64,000 nt of DNA from Dendrolimus kikuchii. Lineage: Eukaryota > Arthropoda > Insecta > Lepidoptera > Lasiocampidae. Position numbers and translations under genes: made by a program. Below, in pieces: positions 43,590-52,988 of this stretch. A model generated the notes under the pieces. That model saw only the letters and a program-made list of their open reading frames with translations, did no database searches and was not told the origin of the DNA. Within the stretch, counting starts at the first letter, position 1. Each line of letters starts with the position of its first letter. The stretch covers positions 7,293,501-7,357,500 of the forward strand of contig CM034411.1 of NCBI GenBank assembly GCA_019925095.2, written 5' to 3'.

Positions 43590-46490
43590 TGTATACAAGT
43601 CTCACGTCACCAAAAGTCTCGCTTGTATTGAGAAAAACGTATAAGCTTTGCAATCCGACGTGGAAATGCAACCAGCATTCTGGCAACGTTCCCAACGAAC
43701 AGCGATGGCACCATTTTATTCATAAGTTACTTTTTATTAATTTACTTTATATATTGAATATCTTAGTATTATTTAATGGGTAGTTAAAAATGAAGTTCTT
43801 TTCAATTGCTAATTTTTTATTGTTATGTGTAATTCAGTATGTTTTATTTCAATAACTTAATTATGTATACCAATTTTCTCATTTCAGATCGCTTAAAGAT
43901 CCATAAATGTCGGATAGATATCGGGACCCTATAATTCGGATCCTTATACCAAAGAACATGCATCACTTAGATAGTTTTCTAGTGTTACATGCATAGTATT
44001 ATTATCACCACACGCTGACTATGAATAAGAAGAAGCCAGATCACAGCTGTATAATGTTTATGAATTGAAATTATAATTAATTTACAAGATTGCTGTGGAG
44101 TTGCGAATATGACTGCAAAATTAGTATTGCAATCAAATTGGCAATGCAGTTAGCCTGCTGGCACGGGAAATTATCTAAATATAGTCTACAATTATTAAAT
44201 TATACCATTAACCTTTGACAATCTTGTGTTAAAAGCACCTAGTTGTTAATTTACATGTTCGAATAACTATTTTGTCATTTATAAAATAATATACTTATAG
44301 CGAGTATAAAATGTTATTAAAACATTTTTTACAATTTATTTAAAAATATTCACAAACACTTCACGTTTATTTAATTAACAAAAATCAATAATTATAAACC
44401 TAACACGAAGTTTTATAATTAGACCAAATATAGTTTTATTATGAATAAATTAACGCGTACATATTAGTTGTACTACGTTATCGGCAGTATGTCACATTCA
44501 ACTATGCGGGCGAGTTAAACTGCAGTAAATCAGTGCGGTAACCTACCATCTTGTCTGATCATCAGTCATGTTGGGCCGGGAACTAAACATACAAAACTAT
44601 GATGCATTGCTTACATGCTGGCCGACAGATCCAACTGTATGTATTACGCAATTGATTTAATAATAACTTTCATAGCCAAACACAAATATAGTTGAATTAA
44701 ATGGTTTTATAATACCAAGTTCAAAAATATAATAAGTATGGGATAAAATGAAGGTAAAATTGGGCAAGTGTGAGACTGTTAACGAAGTATGAAAGGTTCC
44801 GTAAAGGTAATAAATGTTGTCTGTTTTAGTTTTTTGGATACAGAACTATTCTTTTTCTTCTGAGTAGTTTCCCCTTACGGGTAAGGATCATGATTTTGAT
44901 GGCAGTGAATAGTTGCTCTCTTCCATCGAGATCGGGTTGAACACAGTAGAAGGTCGAATGAATGAATAAATCTTTATTTGTATAAATAGAGGTAATAGTT
45001 GTTTGTACACGAGATGGTAACAAACAATACTAATGGTCAAATGGTCTCAAAAAGTATGAACATATGGACATGTACAGCTGGTTAGCAACCTAGTCAAACC
45101 TTTGGCTACCGAACTACAATATAATAAATGCATTTACTCTAAAGTACTCCAATATCAAAAACTATTCAACGGATATTGTTTGTTGAAAGTATCTTTGCTT
45201 TATAGCACTGCAACCTCCTAATCTTTGATATTAATCAATACCCATAACACCTTATGAATCAAACTACACATCAGTACTTTATTTGCAAAGTGCGAAGTCC
45301 AATACCAATTAAATCTAGATAAAAAAAGTTTGGAACTCATGAATCTTATCAGAAAAAAACATCTCCAAACAAACATAAGACAAATTAAAAACCCCCTCTC
45401 TTTTTTAAATAATAATATTTTAAGACGGTTTTATCCATTGGTACCAACCTCCACCATCGTTTATGAAAATATATAGTGTTCATGATATCAAAAGAAGATA
45501 ATAATTATAATTAGCCGATATCCCCGTGTAAGACGTTACTTAATATTAAATAAAAAGTATCTGAAATCATATTATATCTTGTAGTATTTTATAAAATTTA
45601 AACTATTAAATTTTTTATACTGTTTCATATTCTTTTCTATTAGGTATTGCTTTGCAATATGTAGCTATTCAAAGAAATTGTGGAAGAAGTAATAACAAAT
45701 ATTATACAGCCTACAATCGTTCCACTGCTGGGCGCGGCCTCTCATTGTTAGAGAAGGGACTCAGAGTCTTTTTATGGTCGACATATTCTGTAATAGAAAC
45801 AAAAGGACAACTTAATTGAATAGATCCACTAAAGCAATTTAATTGGAACAAAGACTATTAATCGATTACCACATTACAAAACCGAAGCTGCGGTACCCCA
45901 AGACAATATAACTCGACGCGTTTACCCACAATGGAACATTAGAACCCAGGTGCTGGAACCCATAACTCGAAGGTGCTAAAGACACTAACTAAGAAATTAA
46001 TTATAAAACAAAAGGTGAGACCATTCATTACCTTCGTATCAAGATTTGAATTCACTTTCAAGGACCCCAAGGCATTGGGTCCTTAAAGTTTCGGTTAACA
46101 ATAAGCCTCAGAAGGTGCGAGTGGCGTGGAAGAATTTATGGGGGGCGGGAGAACAAAGACGGGGGTCACGCCCCACTCACAGATTCAAGAACCGACGGAT
46201 GTGGTAATGTTCTGATTTTTCTTTTTTATTATAGCTTCAACGCATTCGACATTGATTTTGTCAATTTCAAAGTAAGAAAAGATGGGTGATGTAATTCAAT
46301 GCAAATCAACAAACAAGGTTTTGGTCGATGATTTGTACGAGTTATATATATTATGGACAATAAAACATTTGAGTTAAACTAAATTACACATTATTAATTA
46401 AACTTTTACCCATTACACTACGAGAATCTTTAAACCCTGAAAATATGAAAGTCGTGATAAACATCGTGATAAAACCTGCACATCAAGATG
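43590..46490. other. Mostly unique AT-rich stretch
   Basis: No gene recognised. AATCGTTCCACTGCTGGGCG and GGCCTCTCATTGTTAGAGAA at 45716-45765 look like a minus-strand remnant of the SINE tail (CCCAGCAGTGGAACG type). ATGAATAAATCTTTATTTG at 44952 may be another retroelement end. A GGGGGGCGGGAG patch lies at 46140. Confidence 0.5.
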
Positions 46491-46494
46491 TACA

Positions 46495-46497
46495 TTA
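46495..46497. repeat. TTA target site duplication (left) of Harbinger element
   Basis: TTA immediately precedes AGCCCGTCACAG, and the partner TTA is at 48376-48378. Confidence 0.8.
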
Positions 46498-46534
46498 AGC
46501 CCGTCACAGACGTAGCTATAATATATATTAATAT
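46498..46534 (+). repeat. Left terminal inverted repeat of Harbinger element
   Basis: Begins AGCCCGTCACAGACGTAGCT and continues in an AT-rich TATAATATATATTAATAT stretch. It is the reverse complement of 48339-48375 with a C/T difference near position 19. Confidence 0.85.
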
Positions 46535-46698
46535 ATCGAGATATAAATTATAGTATAGCAAGCTACCACACACGGCAGCTAACTATAATATATATTTTGC
46601 CCTCACTCAGTCTGCGGTCGTCCTTGCAAGCGCAAAGCTTATTTTCTGTACAGGTGTACAAATTTTAAAATAACACTATAATGAATCTAGGTACCTAA

Positions 46699-46930
46699 AT
46701 GAATTCGACAAGAGCGCTACTTTTAGATCTAATTGAAAGTTCCTCAGAGGATGATTCCGATGCTGAATTTGATATGCATGTTGACTTGTCAGGAACGAAA
46801 AATAGAACCATCTGGGTAGAGCCGCATATAAAACAAAAGAGAACTCATGGCGAATTTAATTTGTATCATGATTTATCATCGAATAAATTTTCACAGTATT
46901 TTAGAAGTTCAAGATCGGTATTTATCGAGT
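46699..46930 (+). pseudogene. Harbinger (HARBI1-like) transposase exon, 5' part
   Basis: Translation starts MNSTRALLLDLIESSSEDD, an acidic serine-rich leader. It then reads TIWVEPHIKQKRTHGEFNLY, HDLSSNKFSQYFRSSRS and VFIE, where it runs into a poly-T insertion. Harbinger transposases and the HARBI1 protein have the pattern WVRPxxxxRxxxGxFxxLxxEL-x(4)-xxxYFRMSxxxFxxLLxLI in the DNA-binding/N-terminal region. The W-V-x-P, G-E-F-N and Y-F-R-x-S-R residues agree. The next residues, EFHELIKNDL, resume at 48071, so the exon was intact before the insertion. The promoter is not identified. It could also be a host-domesticated gene fragment, but the surrounding inverted repeats make a transposon copy more likely. 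Confidence 0.75.
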
Positions 46931-47140
46931 ATTTTTTTTTTTTTTTTTTTTTTTTATTGCAGGAGTTCAGCAGACAGGCAGACGGCCCACTAGATGGAAA
47001 GTGGTTACCATCGCTTATGGACATTTGCTACAACAAAGGTGCTACAAATGCGCTGCTGCTCTCTTAAAGGAGACTGGAACCTGGTCACTAATGCCGGAAC
47101 ACAACACAAGGTTGTTATGGCGGCATACTCTAGACCAGGG
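46931..47140 (-). repeat. Family A element inside the transposase exon, 3' half
   Basis: A 24-T run (46932-46955, the complement of the A-tail) is followed by TATTGCAGGAG, CAGACAGGCAGACGGCCCAC, CTTATGGACATTTGC, GCGCTGCTGCTCTC, TAATGCCGGAACACAACACA and ACTCTAGACCAGGG. The element is interrupted at 47140 by a Jockey-type LINE and resumes at 47940. Confidence 0.88.
47129..47140. repeat. Target site duplication (left) of nested Jockey-type LINE
   Basis: TCTAGACCAGGG is repeated exactly at 47940-47951. In other family A copies the word occurs only once (for example CCCTGGTCTAGA at 26670). Confidence 0.9.
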
Positions 47141-47198
47141 AGCTTCCCTCCACCGCGATCTGGAGCTTCCCTCCACCGCGATCTGGAGCTTCCCTCCA

Positions 47199-47518
47199 TC
47201 AAAAACTACATTACGTCGCTCTCGCGTAAGTATTTCGATCTCGCGCCGCACCATCGAAATCCGCTCGTCGTGTCCGCGTCCGATTATAAGCCTCGTCGAA
47301 AGGCTCTTGTGCGACGACCGCGTAACGTCCTGACGGACAGAGTCGACGTTATTACGAAACGGCTGGCCCGGATCAGTCCGCCCACGGTTAGAACAGTAGG
47401 CTGGCAGGCACCGACAGACAGACACAGACGGCGGCGTCTCAGACGCCGCCAATCAAGATCTCTCCACGTCCCCGCGAGGGACGCTAGGAGACATAGCTCA
47501 CCCCACAGGATAGACTAG
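47199..47518 (+). pseudogene. Jockey-clade ORF2 C-terminal fragment
   Basis: The frame reads SIKNYITSLSRKYFDLAPHH followed by RNPLVVSASDYKPRRKALVR and RPRNVLTDRVDVITKRLARI, then an Arg-rich end SPHRID and stop at 47518. Jockey-type ORF2 proteins end with a pattern HPNPLVRxAxxYxP-x(6-10)-RRPRxxLTDPPD, and H-x-NPLV-x-SASDY and RRPRNVLTD fit well. Only about the last 100 residues are present, with no RT or endonuclease. The long Arg-rich tail is unusual and may reflect a frameshift near PTDRHRRRR. Confidence 0.72.
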
Positions 47519-47797
47519 GCGTGTTGCTGGGAAGTTTCTTTCGCCGTTTCTTCTCTCCCAGCCATAACACGTTGCGAAACGGCAGTAAGATAGCGTAGGC
47601 CACCGCAAACCACCGATCCCGGCCCGCCGTGATCCTTCCCTTCGGGCTTTATATTACCCGTCGCCCGTTCTCAATTAGTATTTTGTGTCGCCCTATGGTG
47701 GGCATCATTAAATTCATTCCCCATTCATGGCAACAGTCCAGCCGAGGTAAAACTCCTTAGGGAGCTCCCTCGAGCAAGTTGCCCCCCGGGCTCGAGC

Positions 47798-47840
47798 TAT
47801 TTTTCCTTCCACCCATTTTAATATTATATAAAATTATTAG
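47798..47840 (+). repeat. 43-nt block shared exactly with the PLE arm
   Basis: TATTTTTCCTTCCACCCATT continues through TTAATATTATATAAAATTAT to TAG. It is identical, base for base, to 25911-25953 in the right PLE arm and its complement in the left arm. Here it lies in the 3' UTR of the Jockey-type LINE. Confidence 0.9.
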
Positions 47841-47939
47841 CCCTTCGCTTCGCGAAGGCACTCGCCCCAAAGACCCCGGTAAAGTTGTAAGGTCTTCGGA
47901 CCAACAACATAAAGTCAAGTCCAATAAAAAAAAAAAAAA

Positions 47940-48070
47940 TCTAGACCAGGGGTGGTCGCCATCCAGTCGAGCAAATACTCTACCACCTGGCTGTGGGTTG
48001 TTTAGTCGCTTCTTACGACAGGCTGCCGGGCCGCAGGAAATTGTATTATTTCTCCGTTCCTGCACGGATA
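47940..48070 (-). repeat. Family A element inside the transposase exon, 5' half
   Basis: It resumes with TCTAGACCAGGGGTGGTCGC, TACCACCTGGCTGTGGGTTG, GACAGGCTGCCGGGCCGCAG, TTGTATTATTTCTCCG and TTCCTGCACGGATA. This is the element's 5' end, and transposase coding sequence continues immediately after it. Confidence 0.88.
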
Positions 48071-48167
48071 AAGAGTTTCATGAATTGATAAAAAATGATT
48101 TAATAAAACGCGATACGGTTATGCGCAAAAGCATTAGTTCTGAAGAACGTCTTGCAGTATGCTTGAG
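48071..48167 (+). pseudogene. Harbinger transposase exon, 3' part, with splice donor
   Basis: The frame gives (K)EFHELIKNDLIKRDTVMRK then SISSEERLAVCLR, matching the FxxLLxLI-x(5)-TxMRxxIxPEERLAxTLR block of Harbinger transposases that follows the YFRMS motif. The last codon is split at AG|GTAAGA (donor at 48168), a good consensus splice site. This suggests a phase-2 intron and a once multi-exon transposase. No acceptor or DDE-bearing exon is found before the right terminal repeat at 48339, so the rest has been deleted. Confidence 0.75.
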
Positions 48168-48338
48168 GTAAGAATTAAAAACTATATATACTAAAATAAG
48201 TATCAATATGTCAAAATATACTGAGATATTAATGTCGACATATTTTTGTGATGTCATAGAAATATATATTATAGCTGCGTGTGCGGTCACTCGAAAATTT
48301 ATATGGAAAATATGTCGTAATATGCCTTGCTATGATTC

Positions 48339-48375
48339 ATATTAATATATATTATAACTACGTCTGTGACGGGCT
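48339..48375 (-). repeat. Right terminal inverted repeat of Harbinger element
   Basis: Ends ACTACGTCTGTGACGGGCT and is followed by the TTA duplication at 48376-48378. Confidence 0.85.
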
Positions 48376-48429
48376 TTATGGAAAACTCACCTATTCGCAT
48401 TGAAAAAGCGTGGTAGAATGCCATACGTT

Positions 48430-48495
48430 CCACTAAACATCTAGAAGCTCAAACCCAGCAGTGGGACGTTATGGGGCTGATATTACAATAAACTA
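48430..48495 (+). repeat. SINE/LINE tail fragment
   Basis: AGAAGCTCAAACCCAGCAGT then GGGACGTTATGGGGCTGAT is the CCCAGCAGTGGGACG tail word of the SINE family seen at 600. A weaker copy, CGAACCCAGTAGAGGGACTT, is at 54017. Confidence 0.5.
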
Positions 48496-48680
48496 GTCTC
48501 TTATCAGACGTTGTCCTGTCCTGAAAAAATAAAAATCTAGAACCAGATTCCAGCGCCATCTACCGGGTCTGATTGTGAATCTAAACCACCCCGGGACCCA
48601 TTCAAACATACATAAAATTTCATCAAAATTGTAGAACTCAATTCCAGCGCCAAGTATTTTGTTTAGATTAATGGGTTACA
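48496..48680 (-). repeat. CR1-type tail, second subfamily (minus)
   Basis: CAGACGTTGTCCTGTCCTGA, TCTAGAACCAGATTCCAGCG, CCATCTACCGGGTCTGATTG, TGAATCTAAACCACCCCGGG and AAAATTTCATCAAAATTG are the complement of the 32850 copy. Confidence 0.7.
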
Positions 48681-48684
48681 TTAT

Positions 48685-49845
48685 TGAAGTTTTTGTAGGG
48701 ATCCCTATATTAATTAGGGATAATGTAGCATTCGAATAGTGAAAAAAATTTTGAAATCGGTTCAGTACTTTTTGAATTTATTAAAAATACTAATCTTTTC
48801 TCTTTTTATAATATTAGTAAAGATAATATGTTGTGTTCGAACACGCCAATTATCCAAAAAAAAGATACTTAATTTCCAGAAATTCACGCCAAATATACAT
48901 TTTAATACCGCTAAAAGGCAATCCAGATGAATAAAAGCGACATCTGTACATTCTATAACGTATTTATAAAGGCAATTTACACATATAAAAGCTACGTTCC
49001 CTCTCGGTCCACACAATAATATTTCCTTTTGTTTCCAAGATCGCTGGCCCGACCTTTGGGTGGATGCCTTAATTTCCTGTAACATTTACACTGGCTTGCT
49101 TCAGACAAAGATTTGTGTCCGACAATGTTTAAGACCAGATGCTATCTTCAGATGTACGTAGTGAAATCGGGAGTGGTTTCATTGTAACGAACGTCAATTG
49201 TTACAAACGTGAGGATATTTCCAGATCTTTCTGTGTTATATGTATGAAGAGAATAAGTGGAAAATAAATCAAACTAGTGTGTATTGGACTATGCACATTG
49301 AAGGGTTCCGAATAGGCGACAAATGTTCACTGTTTGAAACATAAGAAAAGCATATAATCACAAATAAGCCATAATTTTTATTCAAAATCAATCGTATATT
49401 AAATTTATGGTGGCTTATTTATACATTTTTTATGATTTCACTACAACATCGTGTAGCGAAATATATAATATACCTTCCTGTGATTTTTTTGCGAAAAGTG
49501 GCGGTAATACAAATAATGCATAAACATAAAAATTATTATGAAATCTTAAAAATAGTCCTAATTTATAATTCTAGAAGGACTTTCTAAACATAAAAGTGAA
49601 ATAAATATTTCAGTTCTTAAAGTATCTAAACAGGTTCTCTAAATTTTTTTTCCATAATTTTTATTCTTCTCAAAATTTGCGATTACGATTATATCAGAAT
49701 GCTCGACCATTGACTCTATTATTGTTCATTTTATTGGTTTCTTAGTCTAGTAAATAATCAAATGCAATGTCCAATGATCGACGATATCGAAAAAATTGAT
49801 GACCACCGGACATATATTTTAGTATCCCGTTAATCCCGTAATTAA
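48685..49845. other. AT-rich stretch without recognisable genes
   Basis: Two frames of 63 and 107 codons on opposite strands (48739-49085) overlap each other and show no domain. TAGGGATAATGTAGCATTCG at 48715 may be tail debris. Confidence 0.45.
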
Positions 49846-49849
49846 TTAT

Positions 49850-50081
49850 CCAGGTGGTAGGGCATTTGCCCGACTGGATGGCTACCACCCCTGGTCTAAA
49901 GTATGTCGCCATAACAACCTTGAGTTGTGTTCCGGCATTAGTGACCAGGTTCCAGTCTCCCTTAAGAGAGCAGAAGCGCATTTGTAGCAACTTTGGTGTT
50001 GCAAATGTCCATAGGCGATGGTAACCGCTTTCCATCAAGTGGGCCGTCTGCCTGTCTGTTGATTTCCTGCAATAAAAAAAA
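49850..50081 (+). repeat. Family A element, 5'-truncated
   Basis: It begins abruptly at CCAGGTGGTAGGGCATTTGC and continues GACTGGATGGCTACCACCCC, TTCCGGCATTAGTGACCAGG, GCGCATTTGTAGCAACTTTG, GGCGATGGTAACCGCTTTCC and TCCTGCAATAAAAAAA. The first ~75 bp are missing, as expected for abortive reverse transcription from the 3' end. Confidence 0.85.
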
Positions 50082-50089
50082 TATATATT

Positions 50090-51900
50090 TAGATCGACGG
50101 TACTCATTTCACCAGAAATTTCTCAATGCAATATTGATTTTAAAGTTTGAAAGCCTTAATCTGACGGGAAAAACAGCTCATTAAACTCGACTAAAAGACG
50201 AGTCGAAGTGGAAAATGTTTTGACAAATATTAAGAGAGATTTACAGCGATCAATCAAAAGAACCCAAGCTTTTAAAGAGGTCGCTACCCCAAGGATTCTT
50301 TTGAAGAGTAATAACAAGACTCTGCATTAGGGAAATGCGCCGCTTTACAATCTTGCTAACAAAACAAAGAAAGAAAGAATTAGGCCATGCTCAGCAAGAT
50401 GCTGCAAGTAAACTAGCACTGCAAAAAAAAACTGCTCGTCTGCTTGGGCTTAGATCGTTGATAACGTTTTGGCGCATAAAAGATGAATATAAATTTTAAT
50501 ATAGACATAATTATCAGAGTTAGAGCGCGGTTATTAAATAATTGGATGTCTGAAATTGAGATTAACGAGTTCCAAATATAGGAGATCGAATCTCTGGATA
50601 ATCGACGTTATAACATAAAGCTAATCAAATCGTATAACTGCGTTATTTCACTGTGTGAAAGATGACATGATGGTTTGTGGTGTATTAGAGGACGTATGCC
50701 AGGAACAGAGGAATCGGGAAGGAAGATTCCATATTGTGCAGACTTAAATAATTAGAGGAAGGTCAAAGAAACACTTCAAAAAGGGAGAGCGTCATTTCAT
50801 TTTGTTTTCCACAGGAATAAATGTGTAGGAGTAAATAAGCATAGCAGACGAGCACGTCAGCAAATATCTTCGTTGTTCTACCACTTCGTTTTATTCGATT
50901 ATCACTGTTGTTTTACTCTAAAACTCACTGTTGACTACTAAAAGTACGGCTATAAAAAATGTTGGATGGAAGCAGCAAAAAATTCAATGACGCCGATAAG
51001 TATATAAAGATTGCGTATTGTGTGTGATAATCAGTTTCCCTCGCAAGTCGTGAACACAGAACAAACAGGCATCCAAAAAAATCACTTTCACACTATTTCA
51101 ACCGTAGCATTTTATAAAATTCGAAATCCAGCGTTTATTCTCAAACAATCCGAAAATTTTAAGATTTATTATCGGTGGATGCAATTCGTTACATTACCTC
51201 AGCTCCCTTCTCTATTCCCCCCCAGTCCTCTTACCGCCCTTCGTTAATGAGACCGACTTGTCCGCAAAAATAATTGATTTATTACAGGTTTTTGTGGAAA
51301 GAAATCTGTTTGAAATAGAAGTAATTAGTGAACAATGGTAATGGAGAAGAAACCTAACGATTTTGTTATACTTTTTTAATATTATATTTTGTTACATCTA
51401 ATTACACAATCGATACCAAAGTATAAATACAAAAGGACCACTCAGTTTGTTACTATATAACACCTAACAGCTGAACGGATCTTAATTATCTTAGCGGTGG
51501 AATAGGGGATGAAAGTTAGAATGGGTAATTCTTAATTTCTCAAATTAGGTATACAGAAATTCATATTTAGGGTTTTGTTAAAAAAATACGTGTTTCCGCG
51601 TTAGAGATGCGTTTTTACTTAATGAATACCAAAAAAATATGATCTAAGCGTCAGCAGTTCCACTTGATTGAGACACCGAGATCTTTGCTTCTATTCCCTG
51701 CAGGCTAAATCCCATACGCTAACTTTCTATTGTTTGCTTTGTGGGTGTCGGGAATACGTTTAAAATTGCATTCATATACAGCCAGTAACAATAAAAATGC
51801 CGGTGGACAAACAAAGACAGACGGACAGACTTAAGGATATGACGATTTCATAAGGGAACTGTTTTGCTAAGACGTCAAGAAAAAATCTGCCACACTTATA
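50090..51900. other. Unique AT-rich stretch with one dispersed repeat
   Basis: The segment 50693-50757 pairs with 37264-37330 (see there). GACAGACGGACAGAC at 51820 looks like a tail end. TTCCCCCCCAGTCCTCTTAC at 51216 is a C-rich word. No gene recognised. Confidence 0.45.
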
Positions 51901-51904
51901 AATT

Positions 51905-52165
51905 ATTTATTATTAGGATTGCCCCGCGACTTTGTCCACTTTCAACGCAATAAGCTAATTTATACGTGTCCTAACAACTTGGAACCTCTCCCGAAATTTC
52001 CCGTGGGATTCTCGGGATATAAAGTAGCGCAGATTTTAAATCCGGAAATTTGCTGTCGGTCAGTGAAAACGGCATCGAAATCGGCCTTATAGTTTTTATA
52101 TGAATCCCGAACAAATAGAAAAACACAAAAAACCTTTACAACTTTATAATATTATAGATAACAAG
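51905..52165 (+). repeat. CR1/L2-type tail with CCGTGGGATTC module
   Basis: GATTGCCCCGCGACTTTGTC, ATTTCCCGTGGGATTCTCGG, AAAGTAGCGCAGATTTTAAA, CTGTCGGTCAGTGAAAACGG, CATCGAAATCGG, TGAATCCCGAACAAATAG and TATAATATTATAG. Same order as 61440 (plus) and the complement of 24335. Confidence 0.72.
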
Positions 52166-52194
52166 AGTTATTTATAATAACAAGAATTTAAAAA

Positions 52195-52475
52195 CGAATA
52201 TTAAGGTGGTTTGGGAATGTAGAGAGAAAGTAAAACATTTGTATAGCAGCATTGTGAATGCTAGAGCTGGTGCCGGTAGACCACGACGTGTATACCATGA
52301 TCAAATAGCAGAAGTGTTAAAGAAAGGTCAGATAAAAAGCATTTCAAATAATCGTGCATGTATGAAAGAGGTTAATGAAAGTAGATGAAGCGAAAGTTAT
52401 TTGTTAGGATCGTCGCAAGTGGAGAGCCATCGCCTCTGTCTACTCCCATGGGAAACGGGCGTGAAAATATGTATG
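52195..52475 (+). pseudogene. LINE ORF2 C-terminus, family C1
   Basis: Translation gives RWFGNVERK-like sequence, GAGRPRRVYHDQIAEVLKKG, QIKSISNNRACMKE, then a frameshift and KVDEAKVIC, RKWRAI, SVYSHGK, ending TATGTATGTACA. It is the best preserved upstream part of family C1, with intact GRPRR. Confidence 0.75.
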
Positions 52476-52479
52476 TACA

Positions 52480-52985
52480 TTTATAGACACACGGATGTAA
52501 AGAGTTTATTAGGCTTTTTTGTGATTTACCTACGGAATACTAAAAAGGGAAATGGTGTTTCCATTTTCAAACAGCGCGCCTGAAATGATCCGTACATACG
52601 CATACGGATAGCCTCCGTGATTTATATGTGCGGAGTAGGGTAAGGGCTCCAGTTGGGCACCGCACGCGAAGTGTCCAGGTGTGAGAGATTTAGTACAGGC
52701 CGCGGGTATAGCGGGCTGTGCGGCCCAATTAGTTCGAACAGAAACGGAGTTTCAAGTCGATATTATTTCAGGGGGTAATAAAAATGGTTTCGTATTTTAC
52801 TACACGACTTCAAAAAAGGATTTTCATTTCATCAATACGTACATATATTTTTTTATGTGATTTTTCTCTTGATTTTAGGAACAGCATTATATGCAAAATA
52901 ATTAAAAACCAACTAAAATAATGATTGTTATATGGCTATACACGTTTTCACTCATAATATTTAGACAGGTTTCTAATACTATGTA
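52480..52985. other. Stretch with a GC-rich patch at 52.6-52.75 kb
   Basis: GGGCACCGCACGCGAAGTGT, GGCCGCGGGTATAGCGGGCT and GTGCGGCCCAATTAGTTCG stand out from the AT-rich surroundings. There is no open frame and no repeat partner in the window. At 52800, CGACTTCAAAAAAGGATTTT matches the start of the repeat at 41225. Confidence 0.4.
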
Positions 52986-52988
52986 TAA

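Larger units (their letters stand above)
47141..47939 (+). mobile_element. 5'-truncated Jockey-clade LINE, 799 bp, with poly(A)
   Basis: It is flanked by exact 12-bp target duplications and ends in CCAATA followed by 14 A residues. It starts with a 23-bp unit (AGCTTCCCTCCACCGCGATC plus TGG) repeated about 2.5 times (47141-47198), probably created at 5' end integration. The ORF2 C-terminus and the 3' UTR follow. The insertion split an existing family A copy, so it is the youngest of the three nested events. Confidence 0.85.
46498..48375 (+). mobile_element. PIF/Harbinger DNA transposon with nested retroelement insertions
   Basis: Terminal inverted repeats are 46498-46534 and 48339-48375, starting AGCCCGTCACAGACGTAG, with one mismatch in the first 37 bp. 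They are flanked by TTA on both sides, the 3-bp TWA duplication typical of PIF/Harbinger. A second, inner pair of inverted repeats (ACACACGGCAGCTAACTATA near 46565, complement of TATAGCTGCGTGTGCGGTC near 48273) strengthens the call. Between them lies an exon resembling the N-terminus of Harbinger transposase. About 1.1 kb of the 1878 bp is later insertion, so the element itself is only about 0.74 kb. Most of the transposase, including the DDE domain, is missing. Confidence 0.85.

Noticed and set aside
47042..47452. 136-codon minus-strand frame
   Set aside because: It is antisense to the Jockey ORF2 fragment, spans the Jockey insertion junction and has no domain.
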